Shown here in pieces: positions 1-9,957 of a DNA stretch of 64,000 nucleotides. Position 1 is the first letter of the stretch; each line of letters begins with the position of its first letter. Made by a program: the position numbers and the translations under genes. A model generated the notes under the pieces. The model was not told the DNA's origin. It was given only the letters and a program-made list of their open reading frames with translations, and made no database searches. Origin of the DNA: Geobacillus jurassicus NBRC 107829 (lineage in GTDB: Bacteria; Bacillota; Bacilli; Bacillales; Anoxybacillaceae); the NCBI RefSeq assembly GCF_001544315.1, contig NZ_BCQG01000001.1, positions 62,001 through 126,000 on the forward strand, in the 5' to 3' direction.

Positions 1-283
1 TCGAAATGATGAGCTTTTCCCCTTCCTTCAGCTCGATGGCGCCGTTTTCCATATTGTGGGTGCGGATTTCCGGACCTTTCGTATCGAGCAAAATGGCGAC
101 CGTTTGGCCCGTCCGCCGCGCCGCCTCGCGAATGTTGGCGATGCGCCGCCCGTGTTCTTCATGATCGCCGTGCGAAAAGTTGAGGCGCGCCACGTTCATC
201 CCCGCTTCGATCAATTGCACGAGCTTGTCCACGCTCTCGCTTGCCGGCCCGATCGTACAGACGATTTTCGTTTTCCGCTTCAT
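1..283 (-). CDS. pyk: Pyruvate kinase, N-terminal part (runs off the window)
   Basis: Last step of glycolysis, phosphoenolpyruvate plus ADP to pyruvate plus ATP, in the cytoplasm. Only about the first 94 residues are present. The reading begins [15 protein letters not shown] and continues with [12 protein letters not shown] and [12 protein letters not shown], which are the N-terminal strand, the substrate-binding R/N region and the start of the metal/phosphate site of pyruvate kinases. The ATG at 283 follows a GGAAAGGAAG ribosome-binding site. It lies 27 bases downstream of pfkA on the same strand, so the two form the usual pfkA-pyk operon of Bacillaceae. The C-terminal extra domain known in Geobacillus enzymes would lie outside the window. 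Confidence 0.97.
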   Translation of the reverse strand, partial: MKRKTKIVCTIGPASESVDKLVQLIEAGMNVARLNFSHGDHEEHGRRIANIREAARRTGQTVAILLDTKGPEIRTHNMENGAIELKEGEKLIIS

Positions 284-310
284 CACTTCTTCTTCCTTTC
301 CCATCGGGAA

Positions 311-1321
<1,011 letters not shown>

Positions 1322-1339
1322 TCACCCTTGAACATCCCT

Positions 1340-1368
1340 AATGTACCATGAACAACAGTGGAACACAA
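1340..1368 (-). promoter_or_regulatory. Candidate promoter of pfkA-pyk
   Basis: On the minus strand TTGTGT and TACATT are separated by 17 bases, and TGG directly precedes the -10 hexamer, giving an extended -10 (TGGTACATT). It lies about 70 bases upstream of the pfkA start and downstream of the accA hairpin, so it would give pfkA-pyk transcription independent of accDA. The -35 is weak; the call rests on the extended -10 and spacing. Confidence 0.5.
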
Positions 1369-1420
1369 TATGGAAGCCTTCGCTGAAACGGCTTACACGC
1401 GCTGGTTTTTTCACACACAA

Positions 1421-1447
1421 AAGCTGTCTCTCAGACGGAGACAGCTT
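1421..1447 (-). terminator. Hairpin after accA
   Basis: A perfect 10-bp stem (AAGCTGTCTC with GAGACAGCTT) and a 7-base loop lies immediately after the accA stop codon on the minus strand. The following sequence is TTTGTGTGTG rather than a clean T run, so termination may be partial and accDA transcripts may continue into pfkA. Confidence 0.6.
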
Positions 1448-1452
1448 TTTCC

Positions 1453-2430
1453 TTATCTTGCCCGAATCGTTTCCGGCAAAAACGACACTTGGCCCATTTG
1501 TTTAAATTTTTCGTAGCGCTGCCGGACGAGCTCTTCGCCGTCAAGCGCCAACAGCTGTTTGAGCGAACGGCGCAGCACGCGGTCAATTTCTTTTGCTTGC
1601 TCGTCGGCGTTGCGATGAGCGCCGCCTTTGACTTCTGGAATGATTTCATCGATGACGCCGAGCGCCTTTAAGTCATGAGCGGTGATTTTCATCGTTTCCG
1701 CCGCCCGCTGCGCCAATGAGGCGTCTTTCCACAAAATCGCCGCCGCCCCTTCCGGCGAGATGACCGAGTACGTCGAGTTTTCAAGCATATGGATATGGTT
1801 GCCGACGCCAAGGGCAAGCGCCCCGCCGCTTCCGCCCTCTCCGATGACGATGCAGACGACAGGCACCGTGAGCCCAGCCATTTCAAACAAGTTGCGGGCG
1901 ATCGCCTCGCTTTGCCCGCGCTCTTCGGCCGCTTTGCCCGGGTAGGCGCCTTTCGTGTCGATAAAGCAGATGATCGGCCTCGAAAACTTTTCTGCCTGCT
2001 TCATGAGCCGCAACGCCTTCCGGTATCCTTCCGGATGCGGCATGCCGAAGTTGCGGCGCAAGTTTTCTTTCGTATCTTTGCCGCGCTGGTGGCCGATGAC
2101 CGTCACGGGGAGTCCGTCGTATTTGGCGATGCCGCCGACGATCGCCTCGTCATCGCCAAAGCAGCGGTCGCCGTGGCACTCAAGAAAATTCGTAAACAGC
2201 CGCTCGATGTAATCGAGCGTCGTCGGCCGCTGCGGATGGCGGGCGATTTGCACGCGGTCCCACGGCGTCAAATTCGCATAAATCTCGTTTTCCAGCTTGG
2301 CGAGACGCGCTTCGAGCTTTTCGATTTCCGCCGATAAATCGACGTCCGCCGTTTTCATGAACTCTTTCAACTCTTGAATTTTGCGGCGCAGCTCGACAAG
2401 CGGCTTTTCGAATTCTAATTCCGCCACCAT
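1453..2430 (-). CDS. accA: Acetyl-CoA carboxylase, carboxyltransferase subunit alpha
   Basis: Alpha subunit of the carboxyltransferase that moves the carboxyl group from biotin to acetyl-CoA, making malonyl-CoA for fatty acid synthesis. The 325-residue protein has an N-terminal helical region (residues 1-50), the [22 protein letters not shown] block and a crotonase-like core with the [15 protein letters not shown] oxyanion-hole segment near 195. Its start overlaps the end of accD by 16 bases, which implies translational coupling and equal subunit supply. Length matches the family. Confidence 0.98.
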   Translation of the reverse strand: MVAELEFEKPLVELRRKIQELKEFMKTADVDLSAEIEKLEARLAKLENEIYANLTPWDRVQIARHPQRPTTLDYIERLFTNFLECHGDRCFGDDEAIVGGIAKYDGLPVTVIGHQRGKDTKENLRRNFGMPHPEGYRKALRLMKQAEKFSRPIICFIDTKGAYPGKAAEERGQSEAIARNLFEMAGLTVPVVCIVIGEGGSGGALALGVGNHIHMLENSTYSVISPEGAAAILWKDASLAQRAAETMKITAHDLKALGVIDEIIPEVKGGAHRNADEQAKEIDRVLRRSLKQLLALDGEELVRQRYEKFKQMGQVSFLPETIRAR

Positions 2431-3287
2431 CCCTCTTCCCCTCCTTTTCTATGAATATCCAAGACGACCGCGAGCGTTTCTTTCAGCTCGTGGCGGTGAA
2501 TGACGGCATCGAGCTGCCCGTGCTTCAACAAAAACTCCGCCGTCTGGAAATCGTCCGGCAGCTCTTCGCGCACCGTCTGCTCGATGACGCGGCGGCCGGC
2601 AAAACCAATGAGCGCCCCTGGCTCGGCAAAATTATAATCCCCAAGCGACGCGAAGCTCGCCGATACGCCGCCGGTCGTCGGATGGGTCATGACGGAGATG
2701 AACAAGCCGCCGTCGTTGCTGAATCGTTTGAGCGCCGCGCTCGTTTTCGCCATTTGCATGAGGCTCAACACTCCTTCCTGCATGCGGGCGCCGCCGGAAG
2801 CAGTGAAAATGAGAAACGGCAGCTGCTGTTCGCGCGCCCGCTCGACGGCGCGGGCAATTTTTTCGCCGACAACCGAGCCCATGCTGCCCATGCGAAACGA
2901 TGAATCCATGACGGCAATAACGAGCGGATGGCCGTCAAGCTCTCCTTCGCCGGTGACGACCGCCTCGTTCAGCCCCGACTTGCGCCGGTCTTCTTCCAGT
3001 TTCTCTATGTAGCCGGGAAAGCCGAGCGGATTGACCGAGACCATATCGGCGTCATACTCGCGGAAGCTGCCGTCATCAAGAAGGCTTGCAATCCGTTCGC
3101 GCGCCGGCATCGGATGATGGTAGCCGCAGCTTAAACAAACACGCAAATTTTTGATGAGCTCTTTCGTATACATAATTTTTTTGCATTGCGGACATTTCGT
3201 CATCACGCCTTCCGGCACTTCATGCCTTGCTTGTTCCGAAGGAAGCGGTGCATACTTTTTCTTTTTCACAAACAAGTCTTTCCACAC
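2415..3287 (-). CDS. accD: Acetyl-CoA carboxylase, carboxyltransferase subunit beta
   Basis: Beta subunit of the acetyl-CoA carboxyltransferase. The 290-residue protein carries an N-terminal zinc ribbon, CPQC near residue 32 and CLSC near 51, followed by a crotonase-fold domain with the [12 protein letters not shown] segment. The zinc ribbon is the diagnostic feature of AccD. It overlaps accA by 16 bases and lies 39 bases downstream of the FadR-type regulator. A TTGACA inside the end of the regulator gene (3351-3356) could be a -35 for accDA, but the best -10 is 19 bases away. Confidence 0.98.
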   Translation of the reverse strand: MWKDLFVKKKKYAPLPSEQARHEVPEGVMTKCPQCKKIMYTKELIKNLRVCLSCGYHHPMPARERIASLLDDGSFREYDADMVSVNPLGFPGYIEKLEEDRRKSGLNEAVVTGEGELDGHPLVIAVMDSSFRMGSMGSVVGEKIARAVERAREQQLPFLIFTASGGARMQEGVLSLMQMAKTSAALKRFSNDGGLFISVMTHPTTGGVSASFASLGDYNFAEPGALIGFAGRRVIEQTVREELPDDFQTAEFLLKHGQLDAVIHRHELKETLAVVLDIHRKGGEEGWWRN

Positions 3288-3326
3288 GAGGGAGCCCCTC
3301 CTTTGCGTTTTCGCCTCTCTACTACT

Positions 3327-3980
3327 TTATCGAAAATGGGCATCATTGTTTGTCAAACGATGTCCGGCCCGTTTCGACAATGACGAAGGCCGATGCGCCT
3401 CCCAAACAGCAGCGGCCTTCGCTGAATCTTGCCTTTCCAACGCGGCGAGCATCTGTTCATATCCAGCGTCGGCAAGAGACGGCGGGGGCGCAAACGAAGC
3501 GGCAAATCCCGACAGCACCCGCCAAATGCGGGCGAGCAAAAAGTTGCCGGACGCTTCGGCCACCGTCTGAAAAAACCGCACGAAATCAATCGGTTTTTGA
3601 CGAACAATTTTTTTCAACTCGTCTACGTCCTCCGCGCTCCGGCGGCGGCACGCAAGTTCAAGCAGCAGCCGCTCGATGAGCCATTTCGTCTCTGCTAAAT
3701 CAGCCTTCGCTCGTTCGTTTTCTAACAAAAACATCGCCAACAAGTCGATCAGCTGGTGGCTGCCGACTTCACGCATGTATGTTCCTTCACCGCGCCGGGT
3801 TTCAATCAATCCGAGAAATTCAAGCGCCCGCAGCGCCTCGCGCACCGATGAACGCCCGACGCCGAGCCGTTCGGCCAGCTCGCGCTCCGATGGCAGCTTG
3901 TCGCCGGGGGCGAGGTTGTCTTCGACGATGATGCGGCGGATGTGTTTCAACGTTTCGGCATACACTTTCGCATCTTTGAT
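3327..3980 (-). CDS. FadR-type (GntR family) transcriptional regulator
   Basis: DNA-binding regulator with an N-terminal winged helix (LAPGDKLPSERELAERLGV, then SSVREALRALEFLGLIETR) and a helical FadR/FCD-like effector domain to the C-terminus. The start is uncertain. The frame is open to a TTG at 4046, but that lies in the promoter and upstream of an operator-like site. A strong AGGGGAGGGG ribosome-binding site sits seven bases before an ATC codon at 3980, giving a protein beginning (M)KDAKVYAETLKHIRR, as expected from the family. No ATG or GTG is well placed. It lies between dnaE and accDA, the position of ytsJ in B. subtilis. A role in controlling acc genes or its own synthesis is inference. 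Confidence 0.8.
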   Translation of the reverse strand: MKDAKVYAETLKHIRRIIVEDNLAPGDKLPSERELAERLGVGRSSVREALRALEFLGLIETRRGEGTYMREVGSHQLIDLLAMFLLENERAKADLAETKWLIERLLLELACRRRSAEDVDELKKIVRQKPIDFVRFFQTVAEASGNFLLARIWRVLSGFAASFAPPPSLADAGYEQMLAALERQDSAKAAAVWEAHRPSSLSKRAGHRLTNNDAHFR

Positions 3981-4011
3981 ACAATAACCCCTCCCCTTCG
4001 ACTCATCCCAC

Positions 4012-4022
4012 TGGTCTGACCA
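4012..4022. promoter_or_regulatory. FadR/PdhR-type operator TGGTCTGACCA
   Basis: A perfect inverted repeat TGGT-CTG-ACCA matches the TGGTnnnACCA operators known for several FadR-subfamily GntR regulators. It lies about 32 bases before the proposed start of the adjacent regulator gene, just after a TATAAC-like -10. This is the position expected for autorepression. Confidence 0.6.
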
Positions 4023-4070
4023 CCTAATGGTTATACGATATAACAAAACAGCGAAATAGTAAAGGGCGAT

Positions 4071-7000
4071 TTACTTGACAGCGATGCGTCCAGCGCCGAA
4101 CAGGGAGAGCAATTCGTCGACAAGCGGCGCGGTGAGGGCGATGGCATACTGCTCCGGCAGCCGGAGAAGCTTTCGCCTCGCTTCGTCGTACAAATACACC
4201 GGCGTGCTGCCGCAGTGTTGTTCAAGCAGCTGCTTCAGCGCCGCAAGCCGAGATCCATCCGCACGGCTTGCGTTAATATACAGCGCCGACGGCATCAGGC
4301 GCTCCGCGCGGCGGACGACAAGCTGACGCCGTCCGCCGCGTATGTCGACTGTTCCGGCAAGCAGCACGAAATGCCCTTCCCTCAGTTCGGCGGCCGCGCG
4401 GCGGTAGACGGCCGGAAAAGCGACCGCCTCCAATTCCCCGCTTTCATCGCTCACCGTGAAAAACGCCATCTCTTCGCCCCGTTTCGTTCTCGTTTTCCGC
4501 ATACGGGCGAGCGCTCCGCCGACAACAGCAGACGGCCCTTGCACATCAGCGGCGAACACCGCCCCGGCCGCTTGCAGCAACGGGCGGCACACCGCCGCGG
4601 GGTGCGGGGTGACGGCAAAGCCAAGCAGCTCCGTCTCCCGCCTCCGCCGCTCGGACGGCGGCCACGGACGGGCGGCGGCGTATTTCGGTTTTAACGACAG
4701 CCCCCCGGCTTGCAGCGCCTCGAGCCATTGCACATGTTCGATCGCAATATCGATGCTGGCCAAAAGGGAAGCTCGTTCCGCGCCGAACTCGTCAAACGCC
4801 CCAACGGAAATGAGCGCCTCCAGCGCCGTGCGACCCAGCCCTTTTGGGAGCAGGCGGGCGGCAAAATCAAAGAAATCGGCGAACGGCCCGTTCGCTTTCC
4901 GCTCCTCGACAATCAGCTTCGCCGCCGAGCCGACTTGCTTGACCATCGCCAACCCGAGGCGGATGGCGCCCCCTTCGACCGAAGCATGAAAACTGCTTTG
5001 GTTGACCGACGGCGGAAGGACGTTGATTCCTTTGCGCGTTGCTTCCCGATAGTACACCGCCGCTTTTTCCCGGTCGCTGGAAGCGTTTGTGAGCATGACC
5101 GCGTAAAAGCAAAGCGGATAATGAGCTTTCATGTAAGCCATCGCGTACGACACCAGCGCATAACTGACCGCATGGCTCCGGTTGAAGCCGTAATCGGCGA
5201 AGCGGACGATGTGTCGATACAGTTCCTCGGCGACTTCTTTCGAATAGCCGTTCGCCATGCAGCCGGCGACAAACGCCTCACGCTGCCTAGCGAGCAGCGC
5301 TTTTTCTTTTTTCGCCACCGCCCGGCGGAGCACATCCGCCTGTCCAAGCGAAAATCCGGCGAGCTGCGCCGCGATTTGCATAATTTGTTCTTGGTAGATC
5401 AAAACCCCGTATGTCGGCGCCAAAATCGGCGCAAGGTCGGGATGAATGTACTCGACCGGCTCCTCGCCGCGCTTGCGCCGGATATAAACAGGAATCATTT
5501 GCATCGGCCCCGGCCGGTACAGCGCATTGACGGCGACCAAATCTTCAAATTCCGACGGTTGCAATTGAACAAGCACTCGCTTCATCCCGTTTGATTCCAG
5601 CTGAAAAATGCCGTTCGTATCCCCGACGCCAAGCAGCGCGTACGTTTTTTCATCATCGAGCGGCAGCGTACGAATGTCAAACGGCTTTCCGGTCTGCCGC
5701 TCGATCAAACGCACGATCTGCCCGATCAACGTGAGCGTGCGCAAGCCGAGAAAGTCAATTTTCAGCAATCCGAGCGCTTCAAGCGCCCCCATAGCGTATT
5801 GGGTCAGCGGCCATTCGCCATGGCTTGGCTGCAGCGGCACGAAGCGAACGAGCGGCTCCGGGCTGATGATGACGCCGGCGGCGTGAATCGACGTATGGCG
5901 CGGCAATCCCTCGAGTTTTTGGGCGACAGCCAGCCACTCTTTCCCTTGAGGAACGGCCGCCACCGCGCGGCGGAAAGCAGCGGACTCGGCATGCCATTGA
6001 CTGAGCGCCACACCTTGCCGGTTCGGCAACAGCTCCGTGACCCGGTCCGCTTCGCGCTCGGGAATGCCGAGCGCCTTGGCTGTATCGCGCAACGCCGCTT
6101 TGGCGCCGAACGTGCCGAACGTGATGATTTGCGCGACGCGGTCGCGCCCGTATTTGTCCGCCACATAGCGAATCACTTCCTCGCGCCGGTCATCAGGAAA
6201 ATCCAAGTCAATATCGGGCACCGACACGCGCTCCGGGTTTAAAAACCGTTCAAACAAAAGCCCGTACTTGATCGGGTCAACATCGGTGATCGACAGCGCA
6301 TAGGCGACGAGCGACCCGGCCGCCGAACCGCGGCCCGGGCCGGTCAGAATGCCGCGCCGGCGGGCGTAGGCGAGCACATCGGCGACGATCAAAAAATAAT
6401 CGCTGAAGCGAAGCGATTGAATGATATCAAGCTCATGCGAAAGCCGCCGCCAGTAACGCTCATCGGCCGACGGCACGCGTTGGGCGAGCCCTTGTTCCGA
6501 TAAGCGGCGCAAATAACGGTCGGCCGTCTCTCCGTCCGGAACGGGGTATGCCGGCAGCCGCCAGCCGCCAAACTCGATCTGCAGCTCGCATTGATTGGCA
6601 ATTGCTAAGCTGTTCTCGAGCACCTCCGGCAAGTCCGCAAACCGCCGCGCCATCTCCTCCGGCCCCGCCAAATAGCGGCCGTCATCGTCTTCGATGCCGG
6701 CGAGCGCTTCACCGCGGCCGATCGCCTGCAAGCAGCGCCACGCCATGGCATCGCCGCGCTCAATATAGCGAACATCGTTCGTCGCGACAAATGGAACGCC
6801 CATCACTTCCGCCAAACGACGGAGCTCATCTTCATACGAGGTGCGCGTTTGCTCGCGGCGCTGAATGGCGACATACAGCCGTCCTGGAAACAACCGTTGG
6901 TAGCGGGCGAGCGCCTCTTTCGCCCGCTCCCATTCCCCAGCGGCAACAAGCGACTCGACGCGTCCCTCGCTTCCAGGAGTGATGGCGATGATGCCGCCGC

Positions 7001-7343
7001 TTAAGCGCAAAAGTGCCGCTTCCTCAATATGCTTTGTTTCCCCCATTTGAATCATTGTGCTGATTTCAAGCAAATGGCGATACCCCTCTTCATTGGCGGC
7101 CAACAGCACGAGCGGAAACGCTTCCTCCCCAGAAAGAGCGACATCGGCCGTCATGCCGATGATCGGGCGGACGCCGTTTTGCATGCATTCCCGGTAGAAC
7201 GGAACGGCGCCATACAGCACATTCCGGTCAGTAAGCGCCAGCGCTTGATATCCAAGCTGTTTCGCCTTCGCCACAAGCGCCTCAACCGCCGCCGCACTTT
7301 GAAACAAACTGTATCCGCTCAACACATGCAAGTGGACGAACAT
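4071..7343 (-). CDS. dnaE: DNA polymerase III subunit alpha (DnaE type)
   Basis: Replicative polymerase of the DnaE type, which in Gram-positive bacteria works with PolC and extends RNA primers. The product of about 1090 residues has an N-terminal PHP domain (FVHLHVLSGYSLF), the polymerase core with GPGRGSAAGSLVAYAL and the catalytic aspartates in PDIDLDFPDDRR, then a tandem helix-hairpin-helix region and a C-terminal OB fold. Length fits Bacillus DnaE (about 1115). The ATG at 7343 is chosen over one three codons earlier because GGAGGG is correctly spaced only for it. Confidence 0.97.
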   Translation of the reverse strand: MFVHLHVLSGYSLFQSAAAVEALVAKAKQLGYQALALTDRNVLYGAVPFYRECMQNGVRPIIGMTADVALSGEEAFPLVLLAANEEGYRHLLEISTMIQMGETKHIEEAALLRLSGGIIAITPGSEGRVESLVAAGEWERAKEALARYQRLFPGRLYVAIQRREQTRTSYEDELRRLAEVMGVPFVATNDVRYIERGDAMAWRCLQAIGRGEALAGIEDDDGRYLAGPEEMARRFADLPEVLENSLAIANQCELQIEFGGWRLPAYPVPDGETADRYLRRLSEQGLAQRVPSADERYWRRLSHELDIIQSLRFSDYFLIVADVLAYARRRGILTGPGRGSAAGSLVAYALSITDVDPIKYGLLFERFLNPERVSVPDIDLDFPDDRREEVIRYVADKYGRDRVAQIITFGTFGAKAALRDTAKALGIPEREADRVTELLPNRQGVALSQWHAESAAFRRAVAAVPQGKEWLAVAQKLEGLPRHTSIHAAGVIISPEPLVRFVPLQPSHGEWPLTQYAMGALEALGLLKIDFLGLRTLTLIGQIVRLIERQTGKPFDIRTLPLDDEKTYALLGVGDTNGIFQLESNGMKRVLVQLQPSEFEDLVAVNALYRPGPMQMIPVYIRRKRGEEPVEYIHPDLAPILAPTYGVLIYQEQIMQIAAQLAGFSLGQADVLRRAVAKKEKALLARQREAFVAGCMANGYSKEVAEELYRHIVRFADYGFNRSHAVSYALVSYAMAYMKAHYPLCFYAVMLTNASSDREKAAVYYREATRKGINVLPPSVNQSSFHASVEGGAIRLGLAMVKQVGSAAKLIVEERKANGPFADFFDFAARLLPKGLGRTALEALISVGAFDEFGAERASLLASIDIAIEHVQWLEALQAGGLSLKPKYAAARPWPPSERRRRETELLGFAVTPHPAAVCRPLLQAAGAVFAADVQGPSAVVGGALARMRKTRTKRGEEMAFFTVSDESGELEAVAFPAVYRRAAAELREGHFVLLAGTVDIRGGRRQLVVRRAERLMPSALYINASRADGSRLAALKQLLEQHCGSTPVYLYDEARRKLLRLPEQYAIALTAPLVDELLSLFGAGRIAVK

Positions 7344-7461
7344 AATGACCATCCCTCCCTCATCCGTGCGCTTGACGGGCGAAAACTTTTCGTTCGGCTA
7401 CATACTCCGTCCACCCAATTGATATACATAGATAAGAGAGAAAAGAAGGGCGGGGAAACAC

Positions 7462-7803
7462 ATGAATGAAAAAGTCGCCTTTTTGCCAGCATTTATTCAA
7501 AGCTATTTTATCGCGGTCGGCGTGCTGCTCGGCGGCGCCATCATCGGCGCGCTCGGCGCGTTTTTGAGCGGCGGCCAGCCGTTGACAGCCATGTACCGAT
7601 TTGCCGGCGATTTGCGCATTTGGGCGGTCGTTGCCGCCATCGGCGGGACGTTTGACACATTTTACGTCGTTGAGCGAGGGCTGTTTTTAGGGGAAACGAA
7701 AGACATCGTGCGGCAATTTTTGCTCATTTTGTCCGCCATGGGCGGAGCACAGACAGGAGTGGCGATCATTACGTGGCTGACGCAGGAGCACATTTCGCCA
7801 TGA
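7462..7803 (+). CDS. ytrH: Sporulation membrane protein YtrH
   Basis: Small membrane protein of the YtrH family, which in B. subtilis belongs to the mother-cell sigma-E regulon and is needed for efficient sporulation. The 113-residue product has hydrophobic stretches at about 12-36, 50-66 and 82-103. An AAGGGCGGGG ribosome-binding site precedes the ATG. Its TGA overlaps the ytrI start by four bases (ATGA). It diverges from dnaE, as in Bacillus. No convincing sigma-E promoter was identified. Confidence 0.92.
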   Translation: MNEKVAFLPAFIQSYFIAVGVLLGGAIIGALGAFLSGGQPLTAMYRFAGDLRIWAVVAAIGGTFDTFYVVERGLFLGETKDIVRQFLLILSAMGGAQTGVAIITWLTQEHISP

Positions 7804-8303
7804 GAATTCCTCCGTATTACCAATATCCGTCATGGCAACGCTTTTTCGCCGGCGCGGCGATCGGAGCGCTCATCAGCTGGTTTGTCTTTTTGTATATTTT
7901 CGGCGTCTTGCAGGAAAAACAAGTGCGGCACGTCAATGAGCTCAACGAACAGATCGCCGACTTGCAAAACGAAATTCGCATTTGGCAAGAAGACTATACT
8001 CATTACAATAAGGAAATGAAAAAAAAGCTGACCGTGCAGGACGTTTCCGTCCATCTCACCAATGCCGAGCAATATAAACTTGATTCGTACACAACCTTTC
8101 GCATTGAAGACAGCGTCAAAGAAGATTTGTCCCATTTGATTACGAAAGACATCGAAACCGTGTACAACAGCCGCGAACTGATTGAACGAGCGATTGAAAA
8201 CAAAACGTATACGATCCACAAGAAGCAATACCGGCTTGAACTTCACACGCTCACGATCTTCACCTTGTTGGCCGTCGAAGTCAAACTGACGCCGCTTCCG
8301 TAG
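7800..8303 (+). CDS. ytrI: Sporulation protein YtrI
   Basis: Partner of YtrH in sporulation. The 167-residue protein has a short basic and aromatic N-terminus, one transmembrane helix at about residues 17-37, then a charged, largely helical extracytoplasmic region (coiled coil about 40-75). The ATG at 7800 overlaps the ytrH stop (ATGA), giving translational coupling. The frame extends nine codons further upstream, but that start would lie within ytrH. Molecular function is unknown. Confidence 0.9.
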   Translation: MRIPPYYQYPSWQRFFAGAAIGALISWFVFLYIFGVLQEKQVRHVNELNEQIADLQNEIRIWQEDYTHYNKEMKKKLTVQDVSVHLTNAEQYKLDSYTTFRIEDSVKEDLSHLITKDIETVYNSRELIERAIENKTYTIHKKQYRLELHTLTIFTLLAVEVKLTPLP

Positions 8304-8363
8304 CAACGCGCCTTGCCGCATCATGTCGCCGCAGCGAATGCCAAACCAACGAGTCTTGTGGGA

Positions 8364-8402
8364 AAAGAGGGTGTCCCAAACGTCTTCGGGACACCTTCTC
8401 TT
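8364..8402. terminator. Hairpin between ytrI and nrnA (convergent)
   Basis: A long GC-rich stem pairs GGGTGTCCC (8369-8377) with GGGACACC (8388-8395), flanked by complementary AAGAG and CTCTT arms. It lies between convergent ytrI and nrnA and can serve both strands, although T runs are short. Confidence 0.7.
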
Positions 8403-8454
8403 ATCCACACGGCGCTTCACTCCAACAACTGCTGTTTGAAACCGTCCGTTTCCG

Positions 8455-9402
8455 TCACCGCTCGGCCCGGCAGACGGCTTTCACATCCTCAATCACGCGA
8501 TCCGCTTCTTCCCAAGAGGCAATGGACGCGCCGGCTGCAAGCGGATGGCCGCCGCCGCCATAACGTTTGGCGACCACATTGATGATTGGCCCTTTTGAGC
8601 GGAAGCGGACGCGGATTTCCCGTTCTTCCTCAATGAAAAACACCCAGGCGACAATGCCGTCAATATTGCCGAGCAAGCTGACGAGCTGCGACGCCTCAAG
8701 CGGGGGGACACCGTATTCCTCAAGCAGCGCCCGCGTCATTTTCACCGCCGCCACCCCTTCGTCAATCGTAAAGTTCGACAGCACATAGCCGCTTAAGCGG
8801 GCAAGCGGCAGGCTTGTCCGGTACAGCCCGTCATACAGTTCCGAGAGCGAAAAACCGTACGAAATGAGCTCTCCGGCGTAGCGGAACGTTTTTTCGCTCG
8901 TGCGCGGAAACAAAAAGCGGCCCGTATCGCCGACAATGCCGGCGTAAATGAGGCGCGCCGCCTCCGCGTTCATCGTCAGCCCTTCATCTTTCCCCGCCAA
9001 ATAAAACTCATAAATCATTTCGCTCGTTGAGCTGGCGGTGGTATCGACCCACATAATGTCACCGTATGGCGTGTCGTTCGGGTGATGGTCGATTTTCACC
9101 AGCTTCCGCCCAAGCCGGTAGCGGCTGTCGCAAATCCGTTCTTCGTTGGCTGTATCGCAGACGATCACAAGCGCCTGCTCGTACACCGAATCATCAATGA
9201 CATCCATTTTCCGCAAAAATGATAACGATGGATCATCCGTTCCAACCGCATACACCCGCTTGTCCGGAAACGATGCCTTCAGCAGCGCCGCCAATCCCCC
9301 TTGCGACCCGTACGCGTCCGGGTCCGGACGCACATGGCGGTGGATGATGATCGTATCAAATTGCCGAATCAAATCCAAAATTTCTTTGCATCGTTCTCTC
9401 AT
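8455..9402 (-). CDS. nrnA: Bifunctional oligoribonuclease / pAp phosphatase (DHH family)
   Basis: Degrades 2-5-mer RNA and dephosphorylates 3'-phosphoadenosine 5'-phosphate, linking RNA turnover and sulfate assimilation. The 315-residue protein has the DHH phosphoesterase motifs: RPDPDAYGSQ near residue 26, VCDTANEER near 85, KIDHHPND near 107, and the C-terminal DHHA1 motif GGGGHPLAAGA near 283. Length and order match B. subtilis NrnA (YtqI). It is divergent from ytpI and convergent with ytrI, as in Bacillus. Confidence 0.95.
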   Translation of the reverse strand: MRERCKEILDLIRQFDTIIIHRHVRPDPDAYGSQGGLAALLKASFPDKRVYAVGTDDPSLSFLRKMDVIDDSVYEQALVIVCDTANEERICDSRYRLGRKLVKIDHHPNDTPYGDIMWVDTTASSTSEMIYEFYLAGKDEGLTMNAEAARLIYAGIVGDTGRFLFPRTSEKTFRYAGELISYGFSLSELYDGLYRTSLPLARLSGYVLSNFTIDEGVAAVKMTRALLEEYGVPPLEASQLVSLLGNIDGIVAWVFFIEEEREIRVRFRSKGPIINVVAKRYGGGGHPLAAGASIASWEEADRVIEDVKAVCRAER

Positions 9403-9502
9403 TGCTCTTCCCCTTTGAATGGCCTGTCATTTTCAACCGCTGGCATTTTTCCCTGCTTCTATGTACAATGGAAAAAGAAAATGGACAACGGAGGGATCTT
9501 TA

Positions 9503-9811
9503 ATGCCAGCATTGGTTATTTTCATTATATTTTCCTTTTCGTTTTACGTCTATTATAAAATCCGCTATGTCCGTTCCCAGCGCCCGATGGAACGCCGCTT
9601 TCTCTCGGCGAAATCGAGCATCGCGCTTGGACTGTTCGTTGCGTTATTCGGGATCAACCAGCTGTTTTTATATCAGACAACCGTGACCTATATCATCTGC
9701 GCCATTTTTATCGCCTTAGGCTTCGGGAGCGTTTGGGCCGGCTACCGCGCCTACCGCTACTACTTGCCACAGGCAGTGCAAGAGGCGGAACAAATGGCAA
9801 AGCACAGATAA
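9503..9811 (+). CDS. ytpI: YtpI family small membrane protein
   Basis: A 102-residue predicted integral membrane protein with hydrophobic segments at about residues 2-18, 40-58 and 62-82 separated by basic loops; function unknown. The ATG at 9503 follows GGAGGG. The open frame extends 28 codons upstream, but that stretch overlaps the promoter region between nrnA and ytpI. A TACAAT at about 9457-9462 could be the -10. Conserved position next to nrnA supports the YtpI assignment. Confidence 0.88.
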   Translation: MPALVIFIIFSFSFYVYYKIRYVRSQRPMERRFLSAKSSIALGLFVALFGINQLFLYQTTVTYIICAIFIALGFGSVWAGYRAYRYYLPQAVQEAEQMAKHR

Positions 9812-9908
9812 AAAGCGGTGTGGTCCCCACACGGCAAGGAAAGCCGCCTAAGCCGCCGTCTGCGAAGTTACGCATCGCCTCCAAACTTTCCAGCGGCGGA
9901 AAATAACG

Positions 9909-9938
9909 AGGATGTCCGAATCGTTCAGACGGACATCC
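9909..9938. terminator. Bidirectional terminator between ytpI and ytoI
   Basis: Stem GGATGTCCG (9910-9918) with CGGACATCC (9930-9938), followed on the plus strand by TTTT. It lies between convergent ytpI and ytoI. Confidence 0.75.
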
Positions 9939-9957
9939 TTTTCGTCTTCCTCCCCGC

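Noticed and set aside
4710-5594. 294-codon open frame on the plus strand inside dnaE
   Set aside because: Antisense shadow of dnaE: no ribosome-binding site, Arg/His-rich composition typical of reversed GC-rich coding sequence.
9818-9832. GTGTGG/CCACAC hairpin after ytpI
   Set aside because: Short stem without a T run; the hairpin at 9909-9938 is the better terminator.
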